Of a stretch of 64,000 nt of DNA, positions 55,608 to 63,333 are shown piece by piece. The notes under the pieces are model-generated. The model did no database searches. It saw only the letters and a list, made by a program, of their open reading frames with translations, and was not told the DNA's origin. Position 1 is the stretch's first letter. Every line of letters begins with the position of its first letter. This DNA is from Pimelobacter simplex (GTDB lineage Bacteria > Actinomycetota > Actinomycetes > Propionibacteriales > Nocardioidaceae), in contig NZ_FOUK01000002.1 of assembly GCF_900114845.1 (NCBI RefSeq), positions 930,001 to 994,000 on the forward strand. The letters are read 5' to 3'. The translations under genes and the position numbers were made by a program.

Positions 55608-55624
55608 CAAGCCCTTCGGGCTTG
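55608..55624. terminator. Short strong hairpin (CAAGCCC-TTC-GGGCTTG)
   Basis: A perfect 7-bp stem with a TTC loop inside CTTCGG. It lies between two minus-strand genes (55782 stop and 55569 start). No T-tract. It probably separates transcripts. The gap 55570-55781 otherwise holds no gene I can support. Confidence 0.5.
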
Positions 55625-55781
55625 AATAGACCCCCCCGACCCCCCGACCAGACCTCGGTGAGTGGAGGAGGCTCGATGCTTGAATGAGCCCCGGGCCAGA
55701 AGCCCACCCCGACGCCTCTCGGCGCACTCTCCGCATCGGTCGCACCACCCCCAAGACCCTGGTACGCCTCCTTGGAACGAA

Positions 55782-56117
55782 CTACTGGTCGCCGAAAGGC
55801 GACGAGTACGGGCGCCACGCCACGTTGCTCGGCGCGAAAGGAGCTTCCTCATCCTTGACCACGATCTTGTGGAGCCGACTCCCATCAACCGGCGCGCAGA
55901 CGGTCATGTCTCTGATGAACTGGAGGAAATCCGACCACCCGAACGCTCGCTGCCGTGCCTTGGCATCCGCCCAGGCTTCCCGACACTCCTCGAACCACAG
56001 CCACTGGTCGAGCCGGTCGACCTGACCACCGGGATTCGGCACCCGGAGGTCCGCGAGGGTGTCAACTTCGCGTAGTGCCTTGCCATATCGGTAAGGGTTC
56101 CGCTTCGGACTATTCAC
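55782..56117 (-). CDS. Hypothetical protein with P-x-NV-x-W motif
   Basis: A 111-aa protein. SPKRNPYRYGKALREVDTLA opens it, a Trp-rich helix (LDQWLWFEECREAWADAK) follows, and HKIVVKDEEAPFAPSNVAW ends it with the same type of motif as the 54988-55569 protein. The two may share an ancestral HNH-type module. No zinc-binding Cys pair is visible here. Confidence 0.55.
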   Translation of the reverse strand: MNSPKRNPYRYGKALREVDTLADLRVPNPGGQVDRLDQWLWFEECREAWADAKARQRAFGWSDFLQFIRDMTVCAPVDGSRLHKIVVKDEEAPFAPSNVAWRPYSSPFGDQ

Positions 56118-56159
56118 CCGTGAATCGTGGCACGGACCGGCCTGAGGCGGCTGGAGAGC

Positions 56160-56212
56160 CTCTCTACCCAGTGCCCCCAGCCAGCCCGCCAGAAACGGCC
56201 GGAGCAGGCCAG
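56160..56212 (+). repeat. Diverged intergenic repeat, copy 2
   Basis: Begins TCTCTACCCAGTGCCCCC and ends GGAGCAGGCCAGAA, matching copy 1 at 52998-53051 with indels. It lies 34 nt beyond the stop of the large serine recombinase. Confidence 0.4.
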
Positions 56213-56245
56213 AAGCAGCCTGGAACGGCCTGCTCCCGTCTCTGC

Positions 56246-57862
56246 CTACTCGGTTGCGACATCAGACCACAGATCCTCGATCGGCCGACCGTTGGCGGGG
56301 TCGAGGTCGGTGATTTGGATTCGCTCGACGGACAGCTCCCTGTTGCCTCGATACTGCTTTCCCGAGACGGCAGGCAGGATTGTGACCGTCATGAGCGCGG
56401 TGACGATCTGACGCTGGGTAGAAAGCCCAAGGCCGTCAAAGCGCTCCCGAGCCGAGGTGCGGGCCTTCTTCAGGTCTCGGGTGAGCTTCAGGACATCCAC
56501 CGCATACTCGGTAGTCGAACTGTCCTCGGGCACCAGGGAGTCCTCGATCTTGGCGAACCCGCGCATAGTCTCTGCGAGGGCTCCACGCTGAGCCAGACGC
56601 TCGTACTCCTCGGCCAGGGCATCTAGCTCGATCTTCACCCGAGCGAGCATCGGAAGCTTGTCCAAGTCGTCGATCGGAGCGCTGGTGATCTGCTGGCGCC
56701 GCTTCTCGACTTGGGCTCTTGCTTCGTGGTTTCGAGTGAAGGCCTCACGATCGTCGTCGGTGGCACGGAGCAGCGCAGGATCGGGGAATGCGAGTCGCTT
56801 TGCGACATGGTCTCTGACCGCGTCGTCCACGGTTTCGTACATGATGCCGAGGCGGCAGTTTCCTCCCCGGCTGTTCTTACGAAGCCCACCGCATACGTAG
56901 GTCATGTACTTCTTGCCGGTCCGGCTGGTGGTGTGTCCGGCACGCATGAAGTCGCCGCACTCGCCACAGACGAGAAAGAACGAGAGCAGGTGCTTCCGAG
57001 CCCACGCACCGGAGTTGCGGCGACGCTTCGGGTCGAACAGCAGGTTCCGCACGGCCTCGATCTGCTCGCGAGTAACCAGAGGCTCCCAGGTCCCGGGGTA
57101 CAGCTCCGTCTTGACGAGCCGTTGCTGATCGTCCCGGATGTTCCGCTCCCGGAGCCCGGCGTTCCTCCACCTCGTGAGCACGAGACGCACGGTCTCGTGG
57201 TTCCAGTCCCGGCCTGCGCGGGCAGTCTTGTAGGGCGTGTTGTTCCAGCGACGGATTATCTCCGCGAGCGAGGTCCCTGCAAGCACGTCTGTGGTGGCCT
57301 GCTGGATCATCTCTGCCTCGGGCTGTCGCCAGGCCTTACCGTCGTTCTCGAACCCGAAGGCTCGGACACTGGTTCTGGGCTCGCCGGCCTCGGCGAGCTC
57401 CCGCTCTTTGCGGCGCTGGCGTTCCGCCTTCAGCTCGGCCTCGTGCTGTGCGATCTGGGCGTAAATGCCCGCGTTTAGCCGTCCGCTGGCTGTACTGAGA
57501 TCCAGTGCTCCGGACATCACGGTGTTAACAGACACATCGTGAACCTTGAGCGCATCGATGAGGAGCTGTAGATCCGCTGGGCGCCGGTACAGGCGGTCTG
57601 TGTGCCAGGCGAGAATGGCCTGAAATCGACCAGCTCTTGTGTCTTCGAGGAGCCTCACAAACTCAGGTCGAGGCTTCTTGCGCGTTGCACTCTGGTCGTT
57701 GTCGTCATAGACCGCTAGGACGTCGTATCCCAGCTTCTCGGCCAGCTCACGGCAGTCCTGCTCCTGACGCGCGACCCCTAGACCTTTGCCCTCCCGATCC
57801 TGGGAGATTCGCACGTAGATTGCAGCCAGAGGACCCACAGTCGGCACGCTACCGGTCTGCAA
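56246..57862 (-). CDS. Large serine recombinase (integrase)
   Basis: A 538-aa phage-type integrase. N-terminal catalytic domain: AAIYVRISQDREGKGLGVAR (catalytic Ser near residue 19) and ILAWHTDRLYRRP. The recombinase domain includes RAFGFENDGKAWRQPEAEMI and WNHETVRLVLTRWRNAGL. The zinc ribbon is LVCGECGDFMRAGH with YVCGG and NCRLG, followed by a coiled coil. All domains are intact. The TTG start at 57862 is 22 nt from the crossover; GTG 57847 is an alternative. It is almost certainly the enzyme that integrated and could excise this element. Confidence 0.95.
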   Translation of the reverse strand: MQTGSVPTVGPLAAIYVRISQDREGKGLGVARQEQDCRELAEKLGYDVLAVYDDNDQSATRKKPRPEFVRLLEDTRAGRFQAILAWHTDRLYRRPADLQLLIDALKVHDVSVNTVMSGALDLSTASGRLNAGIYAQIAQHEAELKAERQRRKERELAEAGEPRTSVRAFGFENDGKAWRQPEAEMIQQATTDVLAGTSLAEIIRRWNNTPYKTARAGRDWNHETVRLVLTRWRNAGLRERNIRDDQQRLVKTELYPGTWEPLVTREQIEAVRNLLFDPKRRRNSGAWARKHLLSFFLVCGECGDFMRAGHTTSRTGKKYMTYVCGGLRKNSRGGNCRLGIMYETVDDAVRDHVAKRLAFPDPALLRATDDDREAFTRNHEARAQVEKRRQQITSAPIDDLDKLPMLARVKIELDALAEEYERLAQRGALAETMRGFAKIEDSLVPEDSSTTEYAVDVLKLTRDLKKARTSARERFDGLGLSTQRQIVTALMTVTILPAVSGKQYRGNRELSVERIQITDLDPANGRPIEDLWSDVATE

Positions 57863-57883
57863 CGTATTAGTGGTCAGTTCTGC

Positions 57884-57886
57884 TGC
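57884..57886. other. Right attachment-site crossover (attR)
   Basis: The second TGC. To its right, GGGAACCTGATCTCGAAG encodes the Phe-Arg-Ile-Glu-Phe end of the ATPase N-terminal half on the minus strand. To its left is element DNA containing AGTGGTCAGTTCTGC. The recombinase start is 22 nt away. Because TGC is preceded by another TGC here, the exact exchange point could shift by three bases. Confidence 0.85.
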
Positions 57887-58632
57887 GGGAACCTGATCTC
57901 GAAGACCTCCTCGGCCGAGATCACCCGCTCCCCACCGGGGATCGCGGCGGCCAGGCAGTTGAGCATGGTCGTCTTGCCGGCCTGCGTGCCGCCGGTGACC
58001 AGGATGTTGAGCCCGGCCCGCACCGACGCCTCGAGGAACCGTGCCGCCTCCGGCGTCAGCGTGCCGAGCCCGACCAGCTCGTCGAGGCGGGTCGCGCGGA
58101 CCACGAACTTGCGCACGTTGACCGCCGAGAACCCCCGCGCGATCCCCTGCAGGACGACGTGCAGCCGGTGCCCGGCCGGCAGCATCGCGTCGACGAACGG
58201 CCGGCTCAGGTCGACGCGCCGGCCCGTCGACTTGAGCATCCGCTCGACCAGCTCGCCCACCTGGCCCTCGGTGAGCACCAGGTTGGTCAGCTCGTGGCGA
58301 CCGCGCCGGGCCACGAACACCCGGTCGGGGCTGTTGATCCAGACCTCCTCGACCGTCGGGTCGTCGAGGTAGGGCTGCAGCGGCCCGAACCCCGCCACCC
58401 GCGCCACCAGCTCGGCGACCACCGCCGCGACGTCGCCCACCGGCGTGACCACGCCGGTCAGGCTGCGCTCGTCGTGCTCGCGGACGAGCGCCACCGCGAG
58501 ACGTCGTACGGACTCGGGGTCGCGCTGGGGGTCGATCGCCTCGCGCCGCACCGCGGTCCGCAGCTGCTCGTCGAGGCGCGCGACGACGTCGTCGGGCACG
58601 ACCGGTGAACGGAGTGGCTGGAGCAGCGCCAT
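57884..58632 (-). pseudogene. cpaF: N-terminal part of the tad ATPase (CpaF/TadA), cut by an element
   Basis: The first 249 codons of the secretion ATPase, with Walker A TGGTQAGKTTMLNCL and the conserved RFVDAMLPAGHRLHVVLQ-type region (seen as RPFVDAMLPAGHRLHVVLQ). After EVFEIRFP the frame runs into element DNA and stops within a few codons (QQN, stop at 57874-57876), giving a 252-aa truncated product that lacks Walker B and the His box. It has no adjoining TadZ-like gene upstream. The missing part is at 45259-45778. Confidence 0.93.
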
Positions 58633-58733
58633 GACGACTCCCCGAGAAAGGACGGCTGGGCTGCCAGCAACCTAGGCGCGCCGCAGAACCCCGGGAAGGG
58701 CCGTTCGCAAACTGCGGATAACTCGCCCGTTCT

Positions 58734-59771
58734 CTACGAAGGGGGCAGGGGCACCTCGCCCGGCAGCTGCGGGTCGATCACGTACTTCAACCCGTCAGCG
58801 GTGCGCGAGGAGTCGAAGGCACGGCGCCAGTCGCGGAGCGGCACGACCTCCGTGATCAGGGCGTCCAGCTCCACCTCTCCGCTCGCCACCAGTGCGAGCG
58901 CGCGCTGCCATGCCGACGCGGGCGCCGCGATGTCCGAGGAGCAGGAGAGGCCCTTCGAGCAGAGGAGATCGAGCGGCACGCTGACCGGCCTGCCGAAGAG
59001 GCCGATCTGGACGAGGTGCCCTCCGGGAAGCAGGCGCTCCAGGCACAGGGTGAGGCCGGCGGCACTCCCGGAGCACTCGATCGCGCGCTCGACGTCGCCG
59101 ATGCTCTCCTCCACCGTCCTCGCCTCGAAGCCCAGGTCCCGTGCGACGGCCAGGCGTGCGCCGTCTCGCGACGTCCCGACGACGGTGACCTGGCCTCCGC
59201 AGCTGCGCGCGACCTGCGCGGCGAGCAGGCCCAGGGTGCCCGGCCCGGTCACGAGCACGCGATCACCGGCGTTGATCCGCGGCGGATCGAGCAGGCAGTT
59301 CACCACGCAGCCCAACGGCTCCAGGAGCGCGGCGGCGTGGAGATCCAGCGCGTCGGGCAACCGGTGGAGGTTCCGGACGGGCACCAGGACCTCCGGCGCG
59401 AACCCCCCGTCCTCGAAGCTGCCGATGGACCGGCGCTCGGGGCACAGGTTGCGGCGGCCCGCACGGCACATCGGGCAGGTGTCGTCGGTCGAGAAGAACG
59501 ACTCGACCCCGACCCGCGCGCCGACCCAGGGAGAGTCGGCGGTGCCGGCACGCACCACCACGCCGGCGACCTCGTGGCCGAGGGTCACCGGGGGCTCGCT
59601 GGGGTACTCCCCCTCCATGATGTGGAGATCCGTCCCGCAGATCCCCGCACCGTGCACCTGGACGACGACCTGCCCCGGGCTCGGCTCGGGTCTCGCGACC
59701 TCCTGCAGCGCCAGCTCGCCCGGCTCCGGACCCGGCTTCCGCAGCGCGAGCATCGACGGCCGGCTCGTCAC
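58734..59771 (-). CDS. Zinc-dependent alcohol dehydrogenase (MDR family)
   Basis: A 345-aa NAD(P)-dependent dehydrogenase. The catalytic-zinc site is GAGICGTDLHIMEGE with GHE, the structural-zinc lobe is CPMCRAGRRNLC, and the Rossmann motif is VLVTGPGTLGLLAAQVA. GTG 59771 overlaps the stop of the upstream hydrolase (GTGA). It is the last gene of the operon that starts beyond the window and is related to sorbitol/threonine-type dehydrogenases; the substrate is unknown. Confidence 0.9.
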   Translation of the reverse strand: MTSRPSMLALRKPGPEPGELALQEVARPEPSPGQVVVQVHGAGICGTDLHIMEGEYPSEPPVTLGHEVAGVVVRAGTADSPWVGARVGVESFFSTDDTCPMCRAGRRNLCPERRSIGSFEDGGFAPEVLVPVRNLHRLPDALDLHAAALLEPLGCVVNCLLDPPRINAGDRVLVTGPGTLGLLAAQVARSCGGQVTVVGTSRDGARLAVARDLGFEARTVEESIGDVERAIECSGSAAGLTLCLERLLPGGHLVQIGLFGRPVSVPLDLLCSKGLSCSSDIAAPASAWQRALALVASGEVELDALITEVVPLRDWRRAFDSSRTADGLKYVIDPQLPGEVPLPPS

Positions 59772-60745
59772 AGCGCCGACAGGAACTTCAGCAGCAGGGC
59801 GCTGACGTCGTCGGGCCGCTCCTGCTGCGTCCAGTGCCCGCAACCCGGGAGGAGGACGGCGTCGTGCAGCAGGGGCGCACTGGCCTCGAGGTTCGCCACG
59901 TTGTCCCTGTCGCCGGGGAAGCCCAGGACCAGGTCGCGCTCACCGGCGACGTACAGAGCGGGCACCTGGACCTTCACCTCGGCGAAGGCACGCAGCAGCT
60001 CCCAGTTGCGGTCCTCGTTGCGGTACCAGTTCAACCCGCCGCGGAAGCCGGCCTTCGCGAACGAGGAGGCGTAGTGGTCCAGGTCCGCCTCGCTGAGCCA
60101 CGGCGGGAGCTCCGTCCCGGCGTGCTCGGCCATCCGCCCCGCCAGGCCGCCGTCATCGGGCACCATGGCGAAGCCGCCGTCCAGGTCCGGCGTGACGGGC
60201 ACGTCACCGGAGAGCCGGAGGAGGATGTCGCGGACGCTCGCGCGCGGGTCGGCGTCCAGCTCCGCCTCGGCCACGCCCGGAGCCTGGAAGTACAGCTTGT
60301 AGAAGGTGGCTCCCTCCGAACGCCGCATCAGGCTGGTCGGGCGCTCGGGCCCACGCGGACGGAACGGCACGCTCAGGGCGGCGACGGCGCGGAAGCGGTC
60401 CGGCCGCAGCCGCGCCGCGTGCCAGGCGACCGAGGCACCCCAGTCGTGGCCCACGATCACCGCGGTCTCCTCGCCGAGGGCGTCCAGCAGACCGACCACG
60501 TCACCGACGAGGTGCAGCAGGGTGTACTGGTCGATCGCCTCGGGAGCGTCGGTGTCTCCGTAGCCGCGCATGTCAGGCGCGACGACGTGGTAGCCGGCGG
60601 CAGCGAGCGCGGAGATCTGGTGGCGCCAGGAGTACCACCCCTCGGGGAAGCCGTGGCACAGCAGGACCAGGGGGCCGGATCCTTGTTCGGCGATCCGCAT
60701 GCGGATGCCGTTCGTCTCGACGGATCGGTGGGTGAGAGCGCTCAT
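59768..60745 (-). CDS. Alpha/beta hydrolase, epoxide-hydrolase-like
   Basis: A 325-aa hydrolase. The oxyanion motif is CHGFPEGWYSWRHQ (HGxP), the nucleophile elbow is VGHDWGASVAWH (Asp nucleophile, typical of epoxide hydrolases), and the final His is in GCGHWTQQE. The cap region contains FYKLYFQAPG. AGGAG lies 8 nt upstream of the ATG. It overlaps the next gene by 4 nt. Co-operonic with dehydrogenases, so a ring or epoxide-degrading pathway is plausible. Confidence 0.9.
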   Translation of the reverse strand: MSALTHRSVETNGIRMRIAEQGSGPLVLLCHGFPEGWYSWRHQISALAAAGYHVVAPDMRGYGDTDAPEAIDQYTLLHLVGDVVGLLDALGEETAVIVGHDWGASVAWHAARLRPDRFRAVAALSVPFRPRGPERPTSLMRRSEGATFYKLYFQAPGVAEAELDADPRASVRDILLRLSGDVPVTPDLDGGFAMVPDDGGLAGRMAEHAGTELPPWLSEADLDHYASSFAKAGFRGGLNWYRNEDRNWELLRAFAEVKVQVPALYVAGERDLVLGFPGDRDNVANLEASAPLLHDAVLLPGCGHWTQQERPDDVSALLLKFLSAL

Positions 60746-61497
60746 GCCTGTTCTCCTCGCGCAGTGGCAGTGGCAGTGGCAGTGGCAGTGGCAGTGACGG
60801 TGGCAGTGGTCAGTCGTCCGGCCTCGTGCAGCGCGGCGACCAGGGTGGTCACCAGGACGATCCCCGCGACGACCACGAGCGACCACCCGAGTCCGGCGCG
60901 CAGCAGCAGCGCGCCCGCGAGCGCGCCGACCCCGATCGCCAGGACGGCCAGCACGCGGCGCCCGGAGCCGGACCCGGTGCCCAGGCCGAACCGCGAGTCG
61001 GCCGCGAGACCGGTGAGCGTCGAGGTCACGACGACCGTCGTCACGTCCTTGACCGCCAGGAACCGCGCGGTCGCGGCCTGCAGCCCCATGGCCGCGCCGA
61101 GTGCGGTCGTGACGGCGAGGGCGACCGGCTCGTGCTCGGTGCCGACGACCGCCGTCGCGATGCCCAGGACGAGGACGATCGTCCCCACGGCCGTGAACAG
61201 CAGGGTCGTCACGCGGGTCCAGCCCGGCTCGGCGCGGCGCAGCGCGCGCCCACCGATGGCGGCGCCCCCCATGAACCCGGCCAGGGCGAGGAGCGGGCCC
61301 GCGATCGGCAGGTCACCGGCGCCCGTCACCGCCATCCCGAGGATGACCACGTTGCCGGTCATGTTGCCGGTGAAGACCCGGTCGAGGCCGAGGTAACCGA
61401 TCGCGTCGACCATGCCGGTCGTGAAGGTGAGCGCGAGCATCGCCGCCAGCCGAGAGCGCTCGGCGACGGCGACCGCGCCCGGGCTCAGCCCGCTCAT
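60742..61497 (-). CDS. DUF1275 (YoaK-like) membrane protein
   Basis: A 251-aa integral membrane protein with about six helices, including [20 protein letters not shown] and the characteristic [15 protein letters not shown]. The function of the family is not established. The C-terminal tail is an Ala-Thr repeat coded by CCACTG-type hexamers. It is coupled to both neighbours (ATGA downstream, overlap upstream). Confidence 0.9.
   Translation of the reverse strand: MSGLSPGAVAVAERSRLAAMLALTFTTGMVDAIGYLGLDRVFTGNMTGNVVILGMAVTGAGDLPIAGPLLALAGFMGGAAIGGRALRRAEPGWTRVTTLLFTAVGTIVLVLGIATAVVGTEHEPVALAVTTALGAAMGLQAATARFLAVKDVTTVVVTSTLTGLAADSRFGLGTGSGSGRRVLAVLAIGVGALAGALLLRAGLGWSLVVVAGIVLVTTLVAALHEAGRLTTATVTATATATATATARGEQA
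60762..60791. repeat. In-frame hexanucleotide tandem repeat (CAGTGG)5
   Basis: Five perfect CAGTGG units followed by a degenerate sixth and a further CAGTGG at 60802-60807. On the coding strand they encode alternating Ala and Thr near the C-terminus of the DUF1275 protein. Length changes would keep the frame. Confidence 0.85.
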
Positions 61498-62438
61498 CCG
61501 ACCTCGAGGACGGCCTTGCCGCGCAGGCCTCGCTGGCGCAGCAGGGAGAACGGCGTCTCGTGGTCGTCCCACGGCCCGCGCCAGGTGACCTCGGCGTCCA
61601 GCCGGCCCTCGGCGACCTCCGTCGCCAGCAGGGTGAGGTCCTCGCCCACCGGGGCACCGCCGTGCAGGTGGAAGGTCACGAGCCGGCGGTCGTGGAGGCC
61701 GCCGTGGGCGTGGAAGGCGCCGACCGGGAAGACGGTCTCCGTCACGGTGGCGTGCCCGATCGCCACCAGCACGCCTCCGGGGCGCAGCGCTAGGTAGCCC
61801 GCGACGAGCTGGTCACCGGCGACCAGGTCGATGACGCCGTCGAGGCGACCGTCGACCTCCCGCGGGTGGCTGACGACCTCGGTCGCGCCGAGCTCGCGGA
61901 GTCGCGGTCCGAGCTCCGCCGGGCTCGTGGTCGACGCGACGACGTGCGCGCCCCCACGGCGCGCCAGCTGGACGGCGAACCGGCCCACCCCGCCGCTGGC
62001 CCCGGTGACCAGGATCCGCTTGCCGAGGGTCCCGGTGAGCTGGAGCGCCCGCAGCGCGGTCGTCGCGGCCACGGGGAGAGTCGCCAGCGCGACCGGGTCG
62101 GCACCGGATGGCGCCGTCCCGAGCCACGCGGTCGGGACGGCGCGGAGCTCGGCCCAGCCGCCGAGCCCGCCGTGCGTCACGACAACAGCACCCTCGGGAG
62201 GCCCGGAGCCGTCGGCAGCCGCACGTTCGACGACCCCCGCCGAGTCCCAGCCCGGCACGGTGCCGTCGGGAAGGTCGAAGACGCCGGCGTTCACCTCGCC
62301 GAAGTTCAGGCCGATCGCGGTCGTGCGCACCAGCGCCTCGTCCGGCTGCGGCACCGGGACCGGCACTCCGGAGGCGAGGCGCACCCCCGCCTCCGCGGAC
62401 GCGTCGCGGACCAGGGCCCGCATGGTCGGCTCAGGCAT
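61494..62438 (-). CDS. Quinone-oxidoreductase-like MDR protein
   Basis: A 314-aa zinc-independent medium-chain reductase. [11 protein letters not shown] and [10 protein letters not shown] mark the N-terminal domain, and the Rossmann motif is [20 protein letters not shown]. No Cys/His zinc site. An alternative start is ATG 62423. The overlapping start couples it to the upstream SDR. It probably reduces enones or quinones; the substrate is unknown. Confidence 0.87.
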   Translation of the reverse strand: MPEPTMRALVRDASAEAGVRLASGVPVPVPQPDEALVRTTAIGLNFGEVNAGVFDLPDGTVPGWDSAGVVERAAADGSGPPEGAVVVTHGGLGGWAELRAVPTAWLGTAPSGADPVALATLPVAATTALRALQLTGTLGKRILVTGASGGVGRFAVQLARRGGAHVVASTTSPAELGPRLRELGATEVVSHPREVDGRLDGVIDLVAGDQLVAGYLALRPGGVLVAIGHATVTETVFPVGAFHAHGGLHDRRLVTFHLHGGAPVGEDLTLLATEVAEGRLDAEVTWRGPWDDHETPFSLLRQRGLRGKAVLEVG

Positions 62439-63300
62439 CCCGCACCGGCCACGGGTTCATGCCGGGGAGCAGGAGGTGCCCGGCGTCGACGGGCAGCTGG
62501 ATCCCGTGCACGAACGCGGCGTCGTCGGAGCAGAGCCAGATCGCGGCGAGTGCCGCCGCCCGGGCCGGCAGGACTCCGACGTTGCGCATCGCCGTCCACT
62601 GGTGGACCGCGTCGAGGTAGTCCTCGCGCGTCCCGTCAGGCTTGCCGCTGGCGCGCCGCCACCCGGTCGGGTGGTCGTTGATCAGCGTGTCCGTCGTCGA
62701 GGGCAGCAGCGCGTTGACCCGCACGTTGTGGTTGCCGAGCTCCAACGCGGCCACGCGCATCAGCCCGATCACCCCGTGCTTCGCGGCGACGTACGGCGCG
62801 CTGCAGGCTGCGCCCTCGACACCGACGTTCGAGGAGGTGAAGACGACGGCCCCGCTCTGCTGCTCGACCAGCACCGGCGCGACCGCCTTGGCGGTGCGCC
62901 ACGCCCCTTCGAGGCAGACGCCGATCTGGTCGGCCCAGGCCGCCTCGGGGGTCTCCCAGAGCGGCTTGTCGGACCAGTCGTAGATGCCCGCGTTGACGAG
63001 CAGCGCGTCGATGCGACCGAACCGGTCGACCGTCGCGGCCACTGCGTCGTCGAGGGCCGACTGGTCGCGCACGTCCGCGACCTGGGCCAGGCACGCGCGC
63101 CCCTCCGCCTCGACCAGCGCCCGGGTCTCCTCCAGGTCCTCCTTCGAGGCGAGCGGGTAGGGCACGCTGGCGATGTCGGCCGCGATGTCGACCACGACGA
63201 CGTCAGCGCCGCGCCGCGCGAACTCGACGGCCGCCTCGCGGCCCTGCCCTCGGGCGCCGCCGGTGATGAAGGCGACCTTCCCTTCGAACGAGCTGTTCAT
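62431..63300 (-). CDS. Mycofactocin-type SDR oxidoreductase
   Basis: A 289-aa short-chain dehydrogenase. [20 protein letters not shown] is the dinucleotide-binding loop, with the extra segment [20 protein letters not shown] that is typical of mycofactocin-coupled SDRs (non-exchangeable NAD). The catalytic residues are in [20 protein letters not shown] (Ser, Tyr-x-x-x-Lys). The mycofactocin biosynthesis genes are not in the window. It implies oxidation of an alcohol through mycofactocin. Confidence 0.87.
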   Translation of the reverse strand: MNSSFEGKVAFITGGARGQGREAAVEFARRGADVVVVDIAADIASVPYPLASKEDLEETRALVEAEGRACLAQVADVRDQSALDDAVAATVDRFGRIDALLVNAGIYDWSDKPLWETPEAAWADQIGVCLEGAWRTAKAVAPVLVEQQSGAVVFTSSNVGVEGAACSAPYVAAKHGVIGLMRVAALELGNHNVRVNALLPSTTDTLINDHPTGWRRASGKPDGTREDYLDAVHQWTAMRNVGVLPARAAALAAIWLCSDDAAFVHGIQLPVDAGHLLLPGMNPWPVRDA

Positions 63301-63333
63301 CGATTCCTCCTGTGTCGGATGGGGGGTACGGGT

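Larger units (their letters stand above)
45776..57886. mobile_element. 12.1-kb integrative element inserted in the tad ATPase gene
   Basis: The two ends share TGC (45776-45778 and 57884-57886); deleting one copy plus the interior (12,108 bp) restores the ATPase reading frame. A large serine recombinase lies just inside the right end. Cargo: GmrSD-like protein, resolvase remnant and intact resolvase, pentapeptide-like membrane protein, ATPase/TOPRIM pair, XRE regulator, lipoprotein, five small phage-like genes, and two small putative HNH-type proteins. No capsid, terminase large subunit, relaxase or type IV secretion gene is recognisable, so it is likely a non-autonomous or satellite-like element. 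Base composition is lower in GC than the flanks. Confidence 0.9.
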
